Shown here one piece after another: positions 54,375 through 64,000 of a stretch of 64,000 nt of DNA. Positions within the stretch are counted from its first letter, which is position 1. Each line of letters starts with the position of its first letter. Location: the NCBI GenBank assembly GCA_037127475.1, contig CM073764.1, positions 4,678,818-4,742,817 on the forward strand. Reading direction: 5' to 3'. Source of the DNA: Arma custos. Its lineage: Eukaryota; Arthropoda; Insecta; Hemiptera; Pentatomidae. Under the pieces are notes generated by a model. The model was given only the letters and a program-made list of their open reading frames with translations. It had not been told where the DNA came from and searched no databases. The translations under genes were made by a program, and so were the position numbers.

Positions 54375-55369
54375 TTTTTTTTTTTTTTTTTTAATTTATT
54401 TATTGATATCTACAACTGTATTACAATAATACAACAAGTAAATAGGCTAAGTGATATATAATGACATGATAATGAAATGTAGAAAAACTATCCACTGGTA
54501 GTACTCAAATCAAAGTTCAAGTAAGGAGGTCACGTGGCCATCTTCTTTTCAGACGCCTCGGAGGATTATCGGGAATTGAAGAGGAAGCTAGGTTTGAAAC
54601 TAGAGGGTTCGAGTGGTAATGAAGTTTGTTATGAAAGGATAGATATCGGGTTCGGGCCAAATCAGCTACAAAAGGGACATTAAGGTCGTTATGGATGAGT
54701 TTATTCTTAACAAAATAAGGAGCATTGAGGATTTTACGAAGGATTTTGGACTGTAAGGATTGGATACGAGAGGAATTCGATGGCTTAGTGGAGCCCCAAA
54801 GCTCTACTCCGTAAGTCCAAATAGGTCGTATGATGGTCATGTAGATGAGTCTTTTGTAGTTAATTGGGAGCTTAGAACGTTTGTCTAGTAAGTGTTGAAG
54901 TAGCCTGAAACGTCGTGCGGTTTCTTGTCTTTTCAGTCTTGTATGAGGATTCCAGGTTAATCGTTTGTCAAGGTGCAACCCTAAGTATCGGATCTGTTCT
55001 ACAGGCACCAGTGGGATATTATTCAAGGATACTGTAGGGCAGGAAGTCATTGGTTTAAGACGTAAGGTAAAAGTGATTTGATGCGATTTTTGAGAATTTA
55101 TTTTAATTCTCCAGTTTTGACACCATTCTTCAAGATCAGTTATATGGGATTGGAGGCTTTGGGATGCAATAACTGGATTGGTGTTGACTGATAATACACA
55201 TGTATCATCAGCATACGTGGTAAGGATAGTATTAGGATGAGTTGGGATGTCAGCTGTATAAACTGTATATAGGATTGGACCAAGGATACTACCTTGAGGA
55301 ACACCAGCAGATTGGGAAAAGAGGGACGAATAGACATTGTTATGATTTACCGGATACCAGACTCGGTCA
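54375..55369 (-). mobile_element. Jockey-clade LINE, best copy, with poly(A) and target duplication
   Basis: Flanked by aattatatcc at 54365-54374 and 55370-55379; the poly(A) tail appears as poly-T at 54375-54392. The reverse strand encodes 'DRVWYPVN', 'SAGVPQGSILGP' (RT), 'TTYADDTCVL' (catalytic YADD), 'IRYLGLHLDKRLTW', then the C-terminal 'RPIWTYGVELWGS' and 'LKRRWPRDLL' to a stop at 54517. The jump from DRVW to the GVPQGS region lacks roughly 50-60 residues, an internal deletion. 5'-truncated, as is usual for LINE copies. Confidence 0.92.
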
Positions 55370-55445
55370 AATTATATCCTTAAATTTGAAGTATGATTGC
55401 ACCTTTCAAATATTGCATAGATCTATATATTCCAAAAGAAAAATT

Positions 55446-56161
55446 GGTACTAGTATGTTTAAGGGCCTGCTGGCATCAGCGCGCTCAGGTGTCACTTACC
55501 TCAACTATTTGGACCTTGTCAGGTTATGTATCAATTTGAAATAGGCATTGCCTTTCATTATGATACATCAGATTATAGGAAATGAAATAAATGAGGAACA
55601 TGTAGACAAAATTAAACTATAAATAATAAAACATTTATTACAAGGAGTATTCATTAAATAACAGTTTTTAACTAAAATATTATGTTCTGATAAACAATGA
55701 AAAATTTATTACAAACAATGCTCATTAAAAAGAGCAATATCTTCAAAAATTGCATCAATTGCATCAAAAATCATCTCCATCTAATTTTATTATATCCCTA
55801 ATTTACATAGGGATTACCTGATTTACATACTTTATTACATACCCCTAACCACCTCTAACCATCCCTAACCACCCCTAACCACTTGCAGTTTCATATAATG
55901 TCCATTAACAGAACGCATTTTCTGGGGAATCACATTCCGCTCCTGAAGAAACCTAACAGCTGTTTCTTCATCGTACACCTTGCGAAAAGTCTTCTTCAAA
56001 TTCCAACTCATATTTAAAGGAAATAATCAAAAACAGATTCACGTTCAACTTGACATAAACAATAGCAAAACAAAGAAAGGTTACTATAACAGTAGGAGAT
56101 GGTTAAGAAAAGTGACACCAGAGCGCGCTGATGCCAGCAGGCCCTTAAATATACTAGTACC
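55446..56161 (-). mobile_element. Merlin-type DNA transposon, non-autonomous, subfamily 1, copy 2
   Basis: Ends GGTACTAGTATG; 8-bp duplication gaaaaatt at 55438-55445 and 56162-56169; 716 bp. Contains the broken transposase N-terminus (about 55880-56010), lacks the internal palindrome of the 46291 copy, and carries a short 'aaccaccct' repeat near 55850-55880. Confidence 0.9.
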
Positions 56162-56251
56162 GAAAAATTATCACCGGTAAAATTCAAAAGAAAGTTATTC
56201 TGCACTAAACCGTTCCGTTAGTTACTGCACCAAAGCTACAGTTACTTAGAG

Positions 56252-56824
56252 CAGCGGTGCCCAAACTGGGGGGCGCCTCCCCCCCTCGGGGGCGTGAGGA
56301 CATGTCGGTGGGGGCGCGAGACAAGTTGAACATTAAATTAAATTTAAGTAGTCTCTCTAAAATTCTAATTGACCACTGTGATATAATGGACAAACCTTCA
56401 TTTTGGTTAAAATATTTCAAAGTATATCCTAGTGTATCACGGGAAGCTCTTCGTTTATATTTGCCTTTTTCAAGCACCTATTTGTGCGAAAAAGCATTTT
56501 CAACACATGTGGCAATTAAAACAAAGTATCGGAATAAACTTGATGTTGCTAGTGACTTGCGTTGTGCACTTTACTAAAACTTAGCCACGAATAGGCATGC
56601 TAGTAAGAAAAATGGAAGCCCATCCATCTCACTAACCAACCTAATCTATTTTTCTCTTATTAATAATTTTTGTATTTTATGAAAACTGATATTGTTGTAC
56701 CTTATGACAGTATAAATAAATGTTTTGTTTTCTAAGTAATACTTATTTGTTTTTGTTTTGTTCCTAGGCCCACACAATTTATTGTTAAGGGGGGGGCGTA
56801 GTACAAAAAGTTTGGGAACCCCTG
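56252..56824 (+). mobile_element. hAT element, non-autonomous, with transposase C-terminus
   Basis: Ends CAGCGGTGCCCAAACT and CAGGGGTTCCCAAACT (read inward); 8-bp duplication acttagag/acttagaa at 56244-56251 and 56825-56832, one mismatch. The subterminal G-rich runs ('ggggggcg') are typical of Buster/Charlie-like hAT ends. 573 bp. Confidence 0.9.
56257..56577 (+). pseudogene. hAT transposase, C-terminal fragment
   Basis: 106 codons. Residues 49-92 carry 'FWLKYFKVYPSVSREALR', 'LPFSSTYLCEKAFS' and 'AIKTKYRNKLDV', the hAT dimerisation region of ZBED5/SCAND3-like transposases. The N-terminal part of the frame is TIR sequence and not native protein. The catalytic residues are missing. Confidence 0.8.
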
Positions 56825-56832
56825 ACTTAGAA

Positions 56833-57254
56833 ATCTGAACACACGATATCTATGCTTCATATACCTGATTTCAAAATGTATTTCTTAATAAGTAGTATTA
56901 ACAGAGAAATGAAGGTGACTAAGTGAGGGGCAGTAAAAGAGACAATTTGTTTGAGAATTACCCAAAAATAATTTTTTTCCCACAGTAAGAGAATTGTTTT
57001 ACCAAGAAATACTGGTGTAGAACAAATTCTATTTAAATTTCCTTTACAATTCTTCATGATGCAGGTGCGTGGCAGGTGGAGTCCTCCAGGTTGGGGGAGC
57101 TCTCTAACACCAGTTAATTTACAGCAACACTTTCCATAATTAGAGGCCTATAACATGAAAGAATGTCTGTAGGCCGATTTACAATTACCTTAATTAATTA
57201 ATTTTGTGGGTTAATTAATTCCAACTACAAAAATAAACTTGTATCACTAAATCA
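56833..57254. other. Unassigned stretch
   Basis: Nothing recognised; a 66-codon reverse frame has no similarity. Confidence 0.3.
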
Positions 57255-57425
57255 ATGAAGGGTTCAGTTCAAAGAAGCTGTACTGTTTCTTAAACAACGG
57301 TTTTGCAAGGAGGCGACTAGTCCGACGCTCAACAATCACATTTTCTCCCGCATTAGAGGTTAGATGTGCCCCAGGAAGCTCTGCAGATCCAACAGGATCC
57401 AACCTTGGCTTTTTTCAGATTATCA
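57255..57425 (-). repeat. SINE-C, diverged
   Basis: Reverse strand: 'gctgtactgtttcttaaac', 'gacgctcaac', 'gtgccccaggaagctctgc'. The head is lost. Confidence 0.7.
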
Positions 57426-57541
57426 TCATAATCATAAATAATCATCAGTCACTCATCAGTCACCGGATGAAAACCGAGGAACTGACCCGCTTTAATATAG
57501 TGGATACAGAAAAGCTTTATATTTTAAAAATTATATTTCAA

Positions 57542-58602
57542 CTAGCTTATGCCCGCGGCTTCGCTCGCGTCAAATTCGGCCTGCCACATTAAATTTCGTG
57601 AAAGATCATTTTAAATAAATAATCGAATTATTTTTTTTAAATATAAGTTACTCGTACATCCATAATTTCAGATGTCTAACTTCAAAACTGACGGATTCTA
57701 TACAACCTTTGAACCCCTATTATATTAAAAGGGAAACCCTTGGGGTGGAATTATCCAAATTTCTTTCTTAAACTATACAAAGAACCTATCTACAAATTTC
57801 AAGAGGCTAAGTTCCTGATTTGTCTTTAATTATGTACTATAAGAGGGGGGCACATGCCCCCGTGCCCCCACATAAATCTGCTCTTGCTGTAGCCTATGAT
57901 GTATAACCTATTTTACTCAATAAGTTTCATCCAAATCCGTTCAGTAGTTTTTGCGTGAAAGAGTAACAAACATTCGCATTTATACTATTCGTAGGATATC
58001 AAAACAAATAGTTTCACTCCTGTCCTTTCTGTTATTTTATCAACTATTATCATGTGATTTTCCTTTATTTATGTACTATAATGGATTCTCCACAGTATTA
58101 AAAACTGTCGGCGGGGGGGGGGGGGGGGAGGGGCACGTTTACCCTTACGCCCCCCATAAATCCGCGCATGCTATAGCCTATGTGTTATTCTGATGTATAA
58201 ACTATATTACTGTAAAGTTTCATCCAAATCCGTTCAGTAGTTTTTGCGTGAAAGAGAGACAAACATACTAACTTTCATATTTATAATATTAGTAAGATTT
58301 GTAGGACATCAAAACAAATAGTTTTAATCCTGTCCTTTCTGTTATTTTATCAACTATTATCATTTGATCTTCCTTTATTTATGTCCTATAATGGATTCTC
58401 CACAATACCTAAAATACAGTCGGGAGGGGGGGGGCACTTGCCCTCGTGCGCCCCCCTCCCCTAAATCCGCGCTTGCTATAGCCTATGTGTTATTCTGATG
58501 TATAACCTATATTACTGTAAAGTTTCATCCAAATCCGTTCAGTAGTTTTTGCTTGAAAGAGAGACAAACATACACACTTTCACATTTATAATATTAGTAA
58601 GA
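57542..58602 (-). mobile_element. Helitron, three tandem 5' units
   Basis: Reverse strand. CTAG 3' end at 57542-57545 with 'gcccgcggcttcgctcgcg' next to it; 5' TC at 58602; flanks A (57541) and T (58603). 5' units begin near 58602, 58305 and 57995, each with 'gtttttgcgtgaaagag' or close variants. The unit number differs between copies: one at 9007, two at 42185 and 52090, three here. Confidence 0.87.
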
Positions 58603-58969
58603 TTATAATTTCAGTTTATTCCAGCTTTGCTATTGGAAGGGAGAATTTCACACATCAGTGTAATTTCGTTGTGACATATTTTTGACCACCAAAACTAACT
58701 TTGCCTTTACCAAAAAGTTAGTGGCCGCTGGCCCAGTTTGCAAGTTCTGACATGGTTAGCCCAGAATGGTTAGGCCCTCTCTTCAGCGAATAGCGGTTTT
58801 ATTACAAACATAAATATTAAATATTATTAATGATATGAGGTCATTTTACGCTATCTTTTTTATTACTAAATAATTTGTTATTTGAACGTATACAACTTTT
58901 CTTTTAACCTTGAATACTTCTACTTTAATATAATTTTTCATTTCATTTCCCCAATATGAAATGTAGAGT
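58603..58969. other. Unassigned stretch
   Basis: Nothing recognised. Confidence 0.3.
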
Positions 58970-59210
58970 TTTTGTATTATCCGAATTATCTATTTGAACT
59001 ACGCCAAAGATTCCTTTGCCAAGAAATTCTTCATAGACCTTACCCATGTTTTCCTCTGTAGTAGACCAATCTTTTTTTCGTTCCTAATTACGTGACCAAG
59101 ATATTCGAGTTTGTGAGTCTTCATCGTTGTTATCAGCTGAGGATCATTGTCCATCCTTTGGCTGACTTTTTCACTGGGCACATCATAGGATATGTCGACA
59201 TTGTACTATT
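58970..59210 (-). mobile_element. RTE-like LINE, C-terminal relic
   Basis: The frame 58999-59181 reads 'MDNDPQLITTMKTHKLEYLG' followed by 'HVIRNEKKIGLLQRKTW', the ..I..RKL.YLGHV.R.EKY.LLQ.. pattern after the LINE RT domain. Confidence 0.65.
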
Positions 59211-59424
59211 GATAACCGTATAGCTTGTTATTCGAAAACTGCTTTACCTTTCGAGGGCAGTTAATATCTGAGATGAGCGTTTGTAACAAAGTATCAGTAC
59301 TGAGCTAACGAACGAGATAAAAGAGAATTGTAACAAACCGGCAGCTGATAAAGGCTTTGACACCAAGAGGTGGAGGTTGTCCCTTCTTAATGAATTCGTT
59401 ACTAATTATTACACTATCCCCCCA

Positions 59425-60377
<953 letters not shown>

Positions 60378-60711
60378 AGGGGAGCAGAGTGGCTCAGTGG
60401 TAGAGCACTGAGTAGACATGCCGGAAATCCTGGTTCAAATTCCGCAGCAGGCAGTAACTTTTATTTAGTCTGTTTGTGGCGAGAGATGGATGATATAGGA
60501 TCTAGGACCCTCCTGGAGGTCACCCAACCTCTATAAAATATTATAAAAATAGGATACCCAAAATAAGGGGGAAAACCTGGCGGTTGAGCGTGACCTAGGA
60601 CAAGTCACCTCCTTGAAGAACCGTTGTACATGAAACAGTACAGTCTCTACCATGTACTGAACCCCAGATTCGTTCACGTCGGTCGTAGTGGTACAGGTTT
60701 TTTTGTTGGTA
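60378..60711 (+). repeat. SINE-C, complete reference copy
   Basis: tRNA-like head: A box 'tggctcagtggtagagc' and B box 'ggttcaaattcc'. Body: 'tctaggaccctcctgg', 'taggatacccaaaata', 'gcggttgagcgtgacct', 'agtacagtctctaccatgta', 'gaaccccag'. Polymerase III type SINE; LINE partner unknown. The reverse 116-codon frame (60531-60881) is an artefact of this copy. Confidence 0.88.
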
Positions 60712-61140
60712 CTGAATCCCTCATATCTACACAAGACACGCCTCTCAAGTAAACAAGTACTCCTAGACCTTAATGACAATCTAAGCTTACAACAAAACCA
60801 TTTTAGTAATACAACCTGATAACACACCGGCCTTGGTGATTTTATAAAATTAGTTGCTAAACTACTAAAGTCCTTACACACTTTTTGGAAGTTTGTAATG
60901 TGAAAGTTTACACAAGTTTGAAGTTATCCTGATTGATTGAATTGAATTGATCCTGAACGCCTTATGTGTACTTCATACACAAGAGAGACATTTTAGCTTG
61001 TAATTGACTTACATAAAAGTTGAAAATAGGCTTATGCAGTGTAATAGATTTATTAATTAAATAGTTTGGGAAACTGATTTTAAGGAGCTTAATTTCCATT
61101 ATTCTCTTGTTTTATTTTTTTTTAATTTATTTTTTTCTTT
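60712..61140. other. Unassigned stretch
   Basis: Nothing recognised. Confidence 0.3.
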
Positions 61141-61400
61141 TTTCTTTTTGTTTACACGAATCGTCCAGCAAGGACCAGGCGAATATCACTTAATAATCTT
61201 CTCCACACTCTCCGCCTTCCTTCTACTCCAATACCCTCTCACCTTCCTGGACTGTTCCTCTTGCTCTTCCTTAGTTCTTCCTTCCTTCCTGCAAGAACCC
61301 CAACTTCTTTTAGTTTTTTTCCGAAAAGCTCTCTATCCATGCAGTCCTTATCCTTGATTTTTAGCCTATCCAGCTCCTCTTTTATTTGTTTCTCATATCC
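61141..61400 (-). pseudogene. Possible coding relic, unrecognised
   Basis: Reverse frames give 'EELDRLKIKDKDCMDRELFG' and 'EVGVLAGRKEELRKSKRN', charged and protein-like, with a shift near 61250. Could be the end of a LINE ORF. No family assigned. Confidence 0.3.
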
Positions 61401-61944
61401 ATCTGTACACTTATAGCCTAGGACTTTTTTTTAATTCTTAGTAGCAAAATAAAAGTATTATCTTCTTTTATAAAGTTTCATTTAAAAAGTTTTCATCTTA
61501 CTTTTCCTCGGGATTGTTTATCCTTATCTAAAGATCGTAAATCATGTCTTAGTATAATCTAACAACTAACGGATAACATAAAACGTTCCCTCACACTTAT
61601 CGCAGTGATACTCTGCAAATACTCCAATTGGAACATTCCTATCAAACGAGCCGACTAATCCAAATATGGATTTTAAAAAAAAAAACTTGGCTTTATACTG
61701 CTCTATTCGGAGAAAAATGGATTTATTTTTAATTTTATCAAGTGCCCTTTAGTGAAACATAAAAAAAATAAATCTTGACCCACTTCTATTTTTTTTTTAG
61801 TGTTATCAATCTTGTTTCTTTTTTCACAACGCTTGAGTGCAATCTTTCATTATTTTCTGAGTAAACATTATGTCGACAAATAATCATGGCTTTGTGCTAA
61901 TTTCTCAGTCATAAAAAATCTCTGGGTTATATTTAAAGACAGAT
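61401..61944. other. Unassigned AT-rich stretch
   Basis: Nothing recognised. Confidence 0.3.
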
Positions 61945-62135
61945 GTTGTTTATTCATATCACGTCACTTTATGCTGCTATGGCTAATCGGACGATGCTAC
62001 AGTGGGAGCTCTAAATTTTTCCTATCCAGGATTATTTAGGATAGGCATTTTTTTAAGAGTACCTGACATCGTACAGGCTCGGAAACCCCAATTTTACGTC
62101 CCTTCCGAAAGACGGCTTAACCAAAGGATTTTTCA
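61945..62135 (-). repeat. SINE-A, head missing
   Basis: Reverse strand from 'ttcatatcacgtcacttt' to 'aggatttttcacttc', then an abrupt join to unrelated sequence. The tRNA-like head is deleted or replaced. Confidence 0.82.
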
Positions 62136-62429
62136 CTTCTTAATTGGTGATGTTGGGTTCGTGATGAGTTGTATGTTGAACGTCTTGGTGGTGGGGTGCT
62201 GTCTCGGTTTGGGAGCCTGTTTTGGGCTCTTGATTGTGGGATGTATTGCACTTTCTTCTTCGAGATGTGATTTATGTAACCTTTTATTGTGTCTTGATAA
62301 TGCCTAAACAGGCGAAACATCGACCGGTAAGTGTTTGTTTTACTAGAGAATTTTGAAACATAAAGCTTTGCATTATGGTTTTTCCAAATTGCATTCTAAT
62401 AACTAATAAAAATAACAACTATAATTTAA
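62136..62429. other. Unassigned stretch, hammerhead-like trace
   Basis: 62288-62318 reads 'cttgataatgcc', a short loop, 'ggcgaaacatcgacc', a degenerate hammerhead-like core with an extra T in CTGA. Nothing else is recognised. Confidence 0.35.
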
Positions 62430-62985
62430 CGTAAGAATCACCATCAACACGATAATTACTAATTATAATTAGGTTAATTATTATTTAGTAAGGAAATATT
62501 ATTTTAAATAAATATATAATGGAATATATCATGAACAATTTAAAATCAAAATAATTTATTTAAAAAGAAAGTAGCCTATCGGATTTCGGTGGAAAATGGG
62601 CCGATATAAAAAGTCTCTATTTTCATTAACCTGATTGCCATTTCCAAAAGTTACGTTGGCCAAAATAAAGTTACAATTCATGCGAATTGGTACATTTTCG
62701 TTTTTTCGGTAAAATATTTCGCTCATGAAAAAATAAAATCTTCTTCCGTTTTTGGCAATTCCCAAATACTCATATTCGTAGCACTAATAATAAGCAAACA
62801 ACAACAAATCTAGAACAAATTGGCAAACAAACAAGAAATCAGCAACAAACAAAAGAACTCAGAAATCAGCAAACAAGAAAAAATCAGCTGTTAGAAATAT
62901 AACTTTTATAAAATATAACTGCTTGCGCATGCGAACAAGATTAATTCAATAACAACAAATATAACTGCGGTGGCGTTAATACACA
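62430..62985. repeat. Dispersed repeat shared with 44640-44995
   Basis: Shares the 'ttcggtggaaaatgggccga' block (inverted relative to 44650) and the end 'gtggcgttaatacacaag'. Longer than the other copy, with an extra 170 bases. No ORF of note. Confidence 0.6.
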
Positions 62986-63672
62986 AGTACCAAAAACAAT
63001 AACAATAATTTAAACTAAGGTTCACAATACCACCCACTTCTTGATCGAAATGTGCCAAAGAAAAAGACAATATTTAATTGGCTCCATCAACAACTGAACT
63101 ACCATCTACCTTCACCCCAAATCTAGCCAGGCTACAGAAACATGGGGACTCCTACCTTGACAGATCACCTTCCGACCTTGCTCGCCGGCAATACCAGTTC
63201 TCAATTCGGACTTATGGGGGAAAACGAACGGGTATAAAAAGGCTCATTCGAGCTAACATAGAACATTTTTACTCCCCGTGACCGGGATGTACTGCCCCTT
63301 GCGGACAGAGTTGGCAGGACAATCTTAAAATAAAATGTAATTAAATCAATTGTTCGATTAATTTTGGAATGGAAATGGAAAACATGTGAGGATTATCCGA
63401 CCTCTATACCAGAACTGGGCCTGTGAAATGTTTAGTTAGCACATAAAATAATTCGCTTTACACGTGATGACATCAAAGTTAAAAATACTATGTCCCAAAC
63501 ATATGCCCTATAACATCGTTTTATTTTGGCGTTTACATTAAATATTTTTCTTAATCTATTTTTTTTTTTAATTTTGTATGGGAATATGTCCTAAATCTGT
63601 TGGTAGAAAACTTCTGAAAAGCGTTAATCGAATGTAACGAGCCTCTCTTCAATAAATTAAATAAACAATATA
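62986..63672. other. Unassigned stretch
   Basis: A 67-codon frame (63078-63281) in a slightly GC-richer patch is not recognised. Confidence 0.3.
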
Positions 63673-63891
63673 TTTTATTTTGAAGAGAAAAGATTTGTCT
63701 TGGCCGGGATTCGAACCATTGTCGCCTGCATCTCTAGTGCTGTGCTATAACTACTGAGCTACCAAGGATGGATTTGTTTGGCTTGGATGCGAGCCTTGGT
63801 ATCTCAATGGTTAGAACTCCGCACTAGAGATACGGGCGACCCGGGTTCGAATCCCGACCAAGACAAATCTTTTCTCTTCAAAATAAAAATT
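63673..63891. mobile_element. Foldback element with tRNA-like arms, minimal copy
   Basis: 219 bp. Arms 63673-63767 and 63797-63891 are inverted, with about 29 bases between them. Ends 'ttttattttgaagagaaaag' and 'atttgtcttggccggg'. Each arm is one tRNA-like unit with B box 'gggttcgaatccc' intact in the right arm. Confidence 0.85.
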
Positions 63892-63914
63892 ATATTATAT
63901 AAACATTTTTTTCA

Positions 63915-64000
63915 ACGTGTTTATATATATCTAACATAACGTGTTTATATATATCTAACATAACGTGTTTATATATATCTAACATAACGTATTTATATAT
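63915..64000. repeat. 24-bp minisatellite, runs off the window
   Basis: Unit 'aacgtgtttatatatatcta' plus 'acat' repeated about 3.6 times; the last unit has gta for gtg. Confidence 0.93.

Noticed and set aside
60531..60881. 116-codon reverse frame
   Set aside because: Antisense to the SINE-C reference copy and its flank; no similarity to proteins.

Overview
The window looks like intergenic DNA from a large, AT-rich, transposon-loaded animal genome, most likely an insect. Support for this comes from insect-type mariner, Jockey-clade LINE, Merlin, hAT and Helitron sequences, two abundant tRNA-derived SINE families, Ty3/Gypsy-type solo LTRs with ATAT target duplications, and simple-sequence arrays. 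The order is not determinable from sequence alone; a hemipteroid is only a guess. I found no convincing intact host gene. The only long open frames that look real are a 345-residue mariner transposase (48970-50007) and a 273-residue transposase-like protein of an unnamed arthropod-abundant family (12284-13105). A GC-rich broken reading frame near 38.8-39.3 kb may be a relic exon.

Layout. 0-9 kb: SINE pieces, a Merlin element (2101-2973), a tandem foldback repeat with hammerhead-like cores (3888-4570), a SINE with a clean target duplication (4654-4933), a possible tRNA-Lys primer-binding site (5703), the first solo LTR (5941-6667) and a Jockey LINE tail. 9-18 kb: a Helitron, a broken acidic protein, the 12.3 kb open frame, two more solo LTRs and a Tc1/mariner fragment. 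18-32 kb: a foldback tRNA-like element, a second tandem foldback array (20896-21716), a mariner relic, three Jockey tails, a GATA-rich minisatellite with higher-order structure (27.5-28.8 kb), a second foldback tRNA-like element (30358-30930) and a perfect 60-bp inverted repeat enclosing a hammerhead-like core. 32-45 kb: decayed LINEs and mariners, a fourth LTR, inverted and tandem Helitron ends, and a palindromic mariner made of two 3' ends. 45-51 kb: a three-deep nest (LINE, split by a solo LTR, split by a Merlin), then an intact mariner and a long-arm MITE that both sit in one (TA)n tract. 51-64 kb: a cluster of TATCGATA sites, more Helitrons, a full-ended Jockey copy, a third Merlin, a hAT derivative, SINEs, a (CT)n/(CA)n microsatellite, a minimal foldback tRNA-like element and a 24-bp minisatellite that runs off the end.

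How the parts relate. Non-autonomous elements dominate: SINEs would depend on LINE machinery, the Merlin, hAT and MITE copies need transposase from elsewhere, and all five LTRs are solo LTRs left by recombination. Perfect TIRs and target duplications on mariner, Merlin and hAT copies suggest recent DNA-transposon activity; most LINE copies are 5'-truncated and decayed. SINE-A and SINE-C are my own labels for the two main SINE families.
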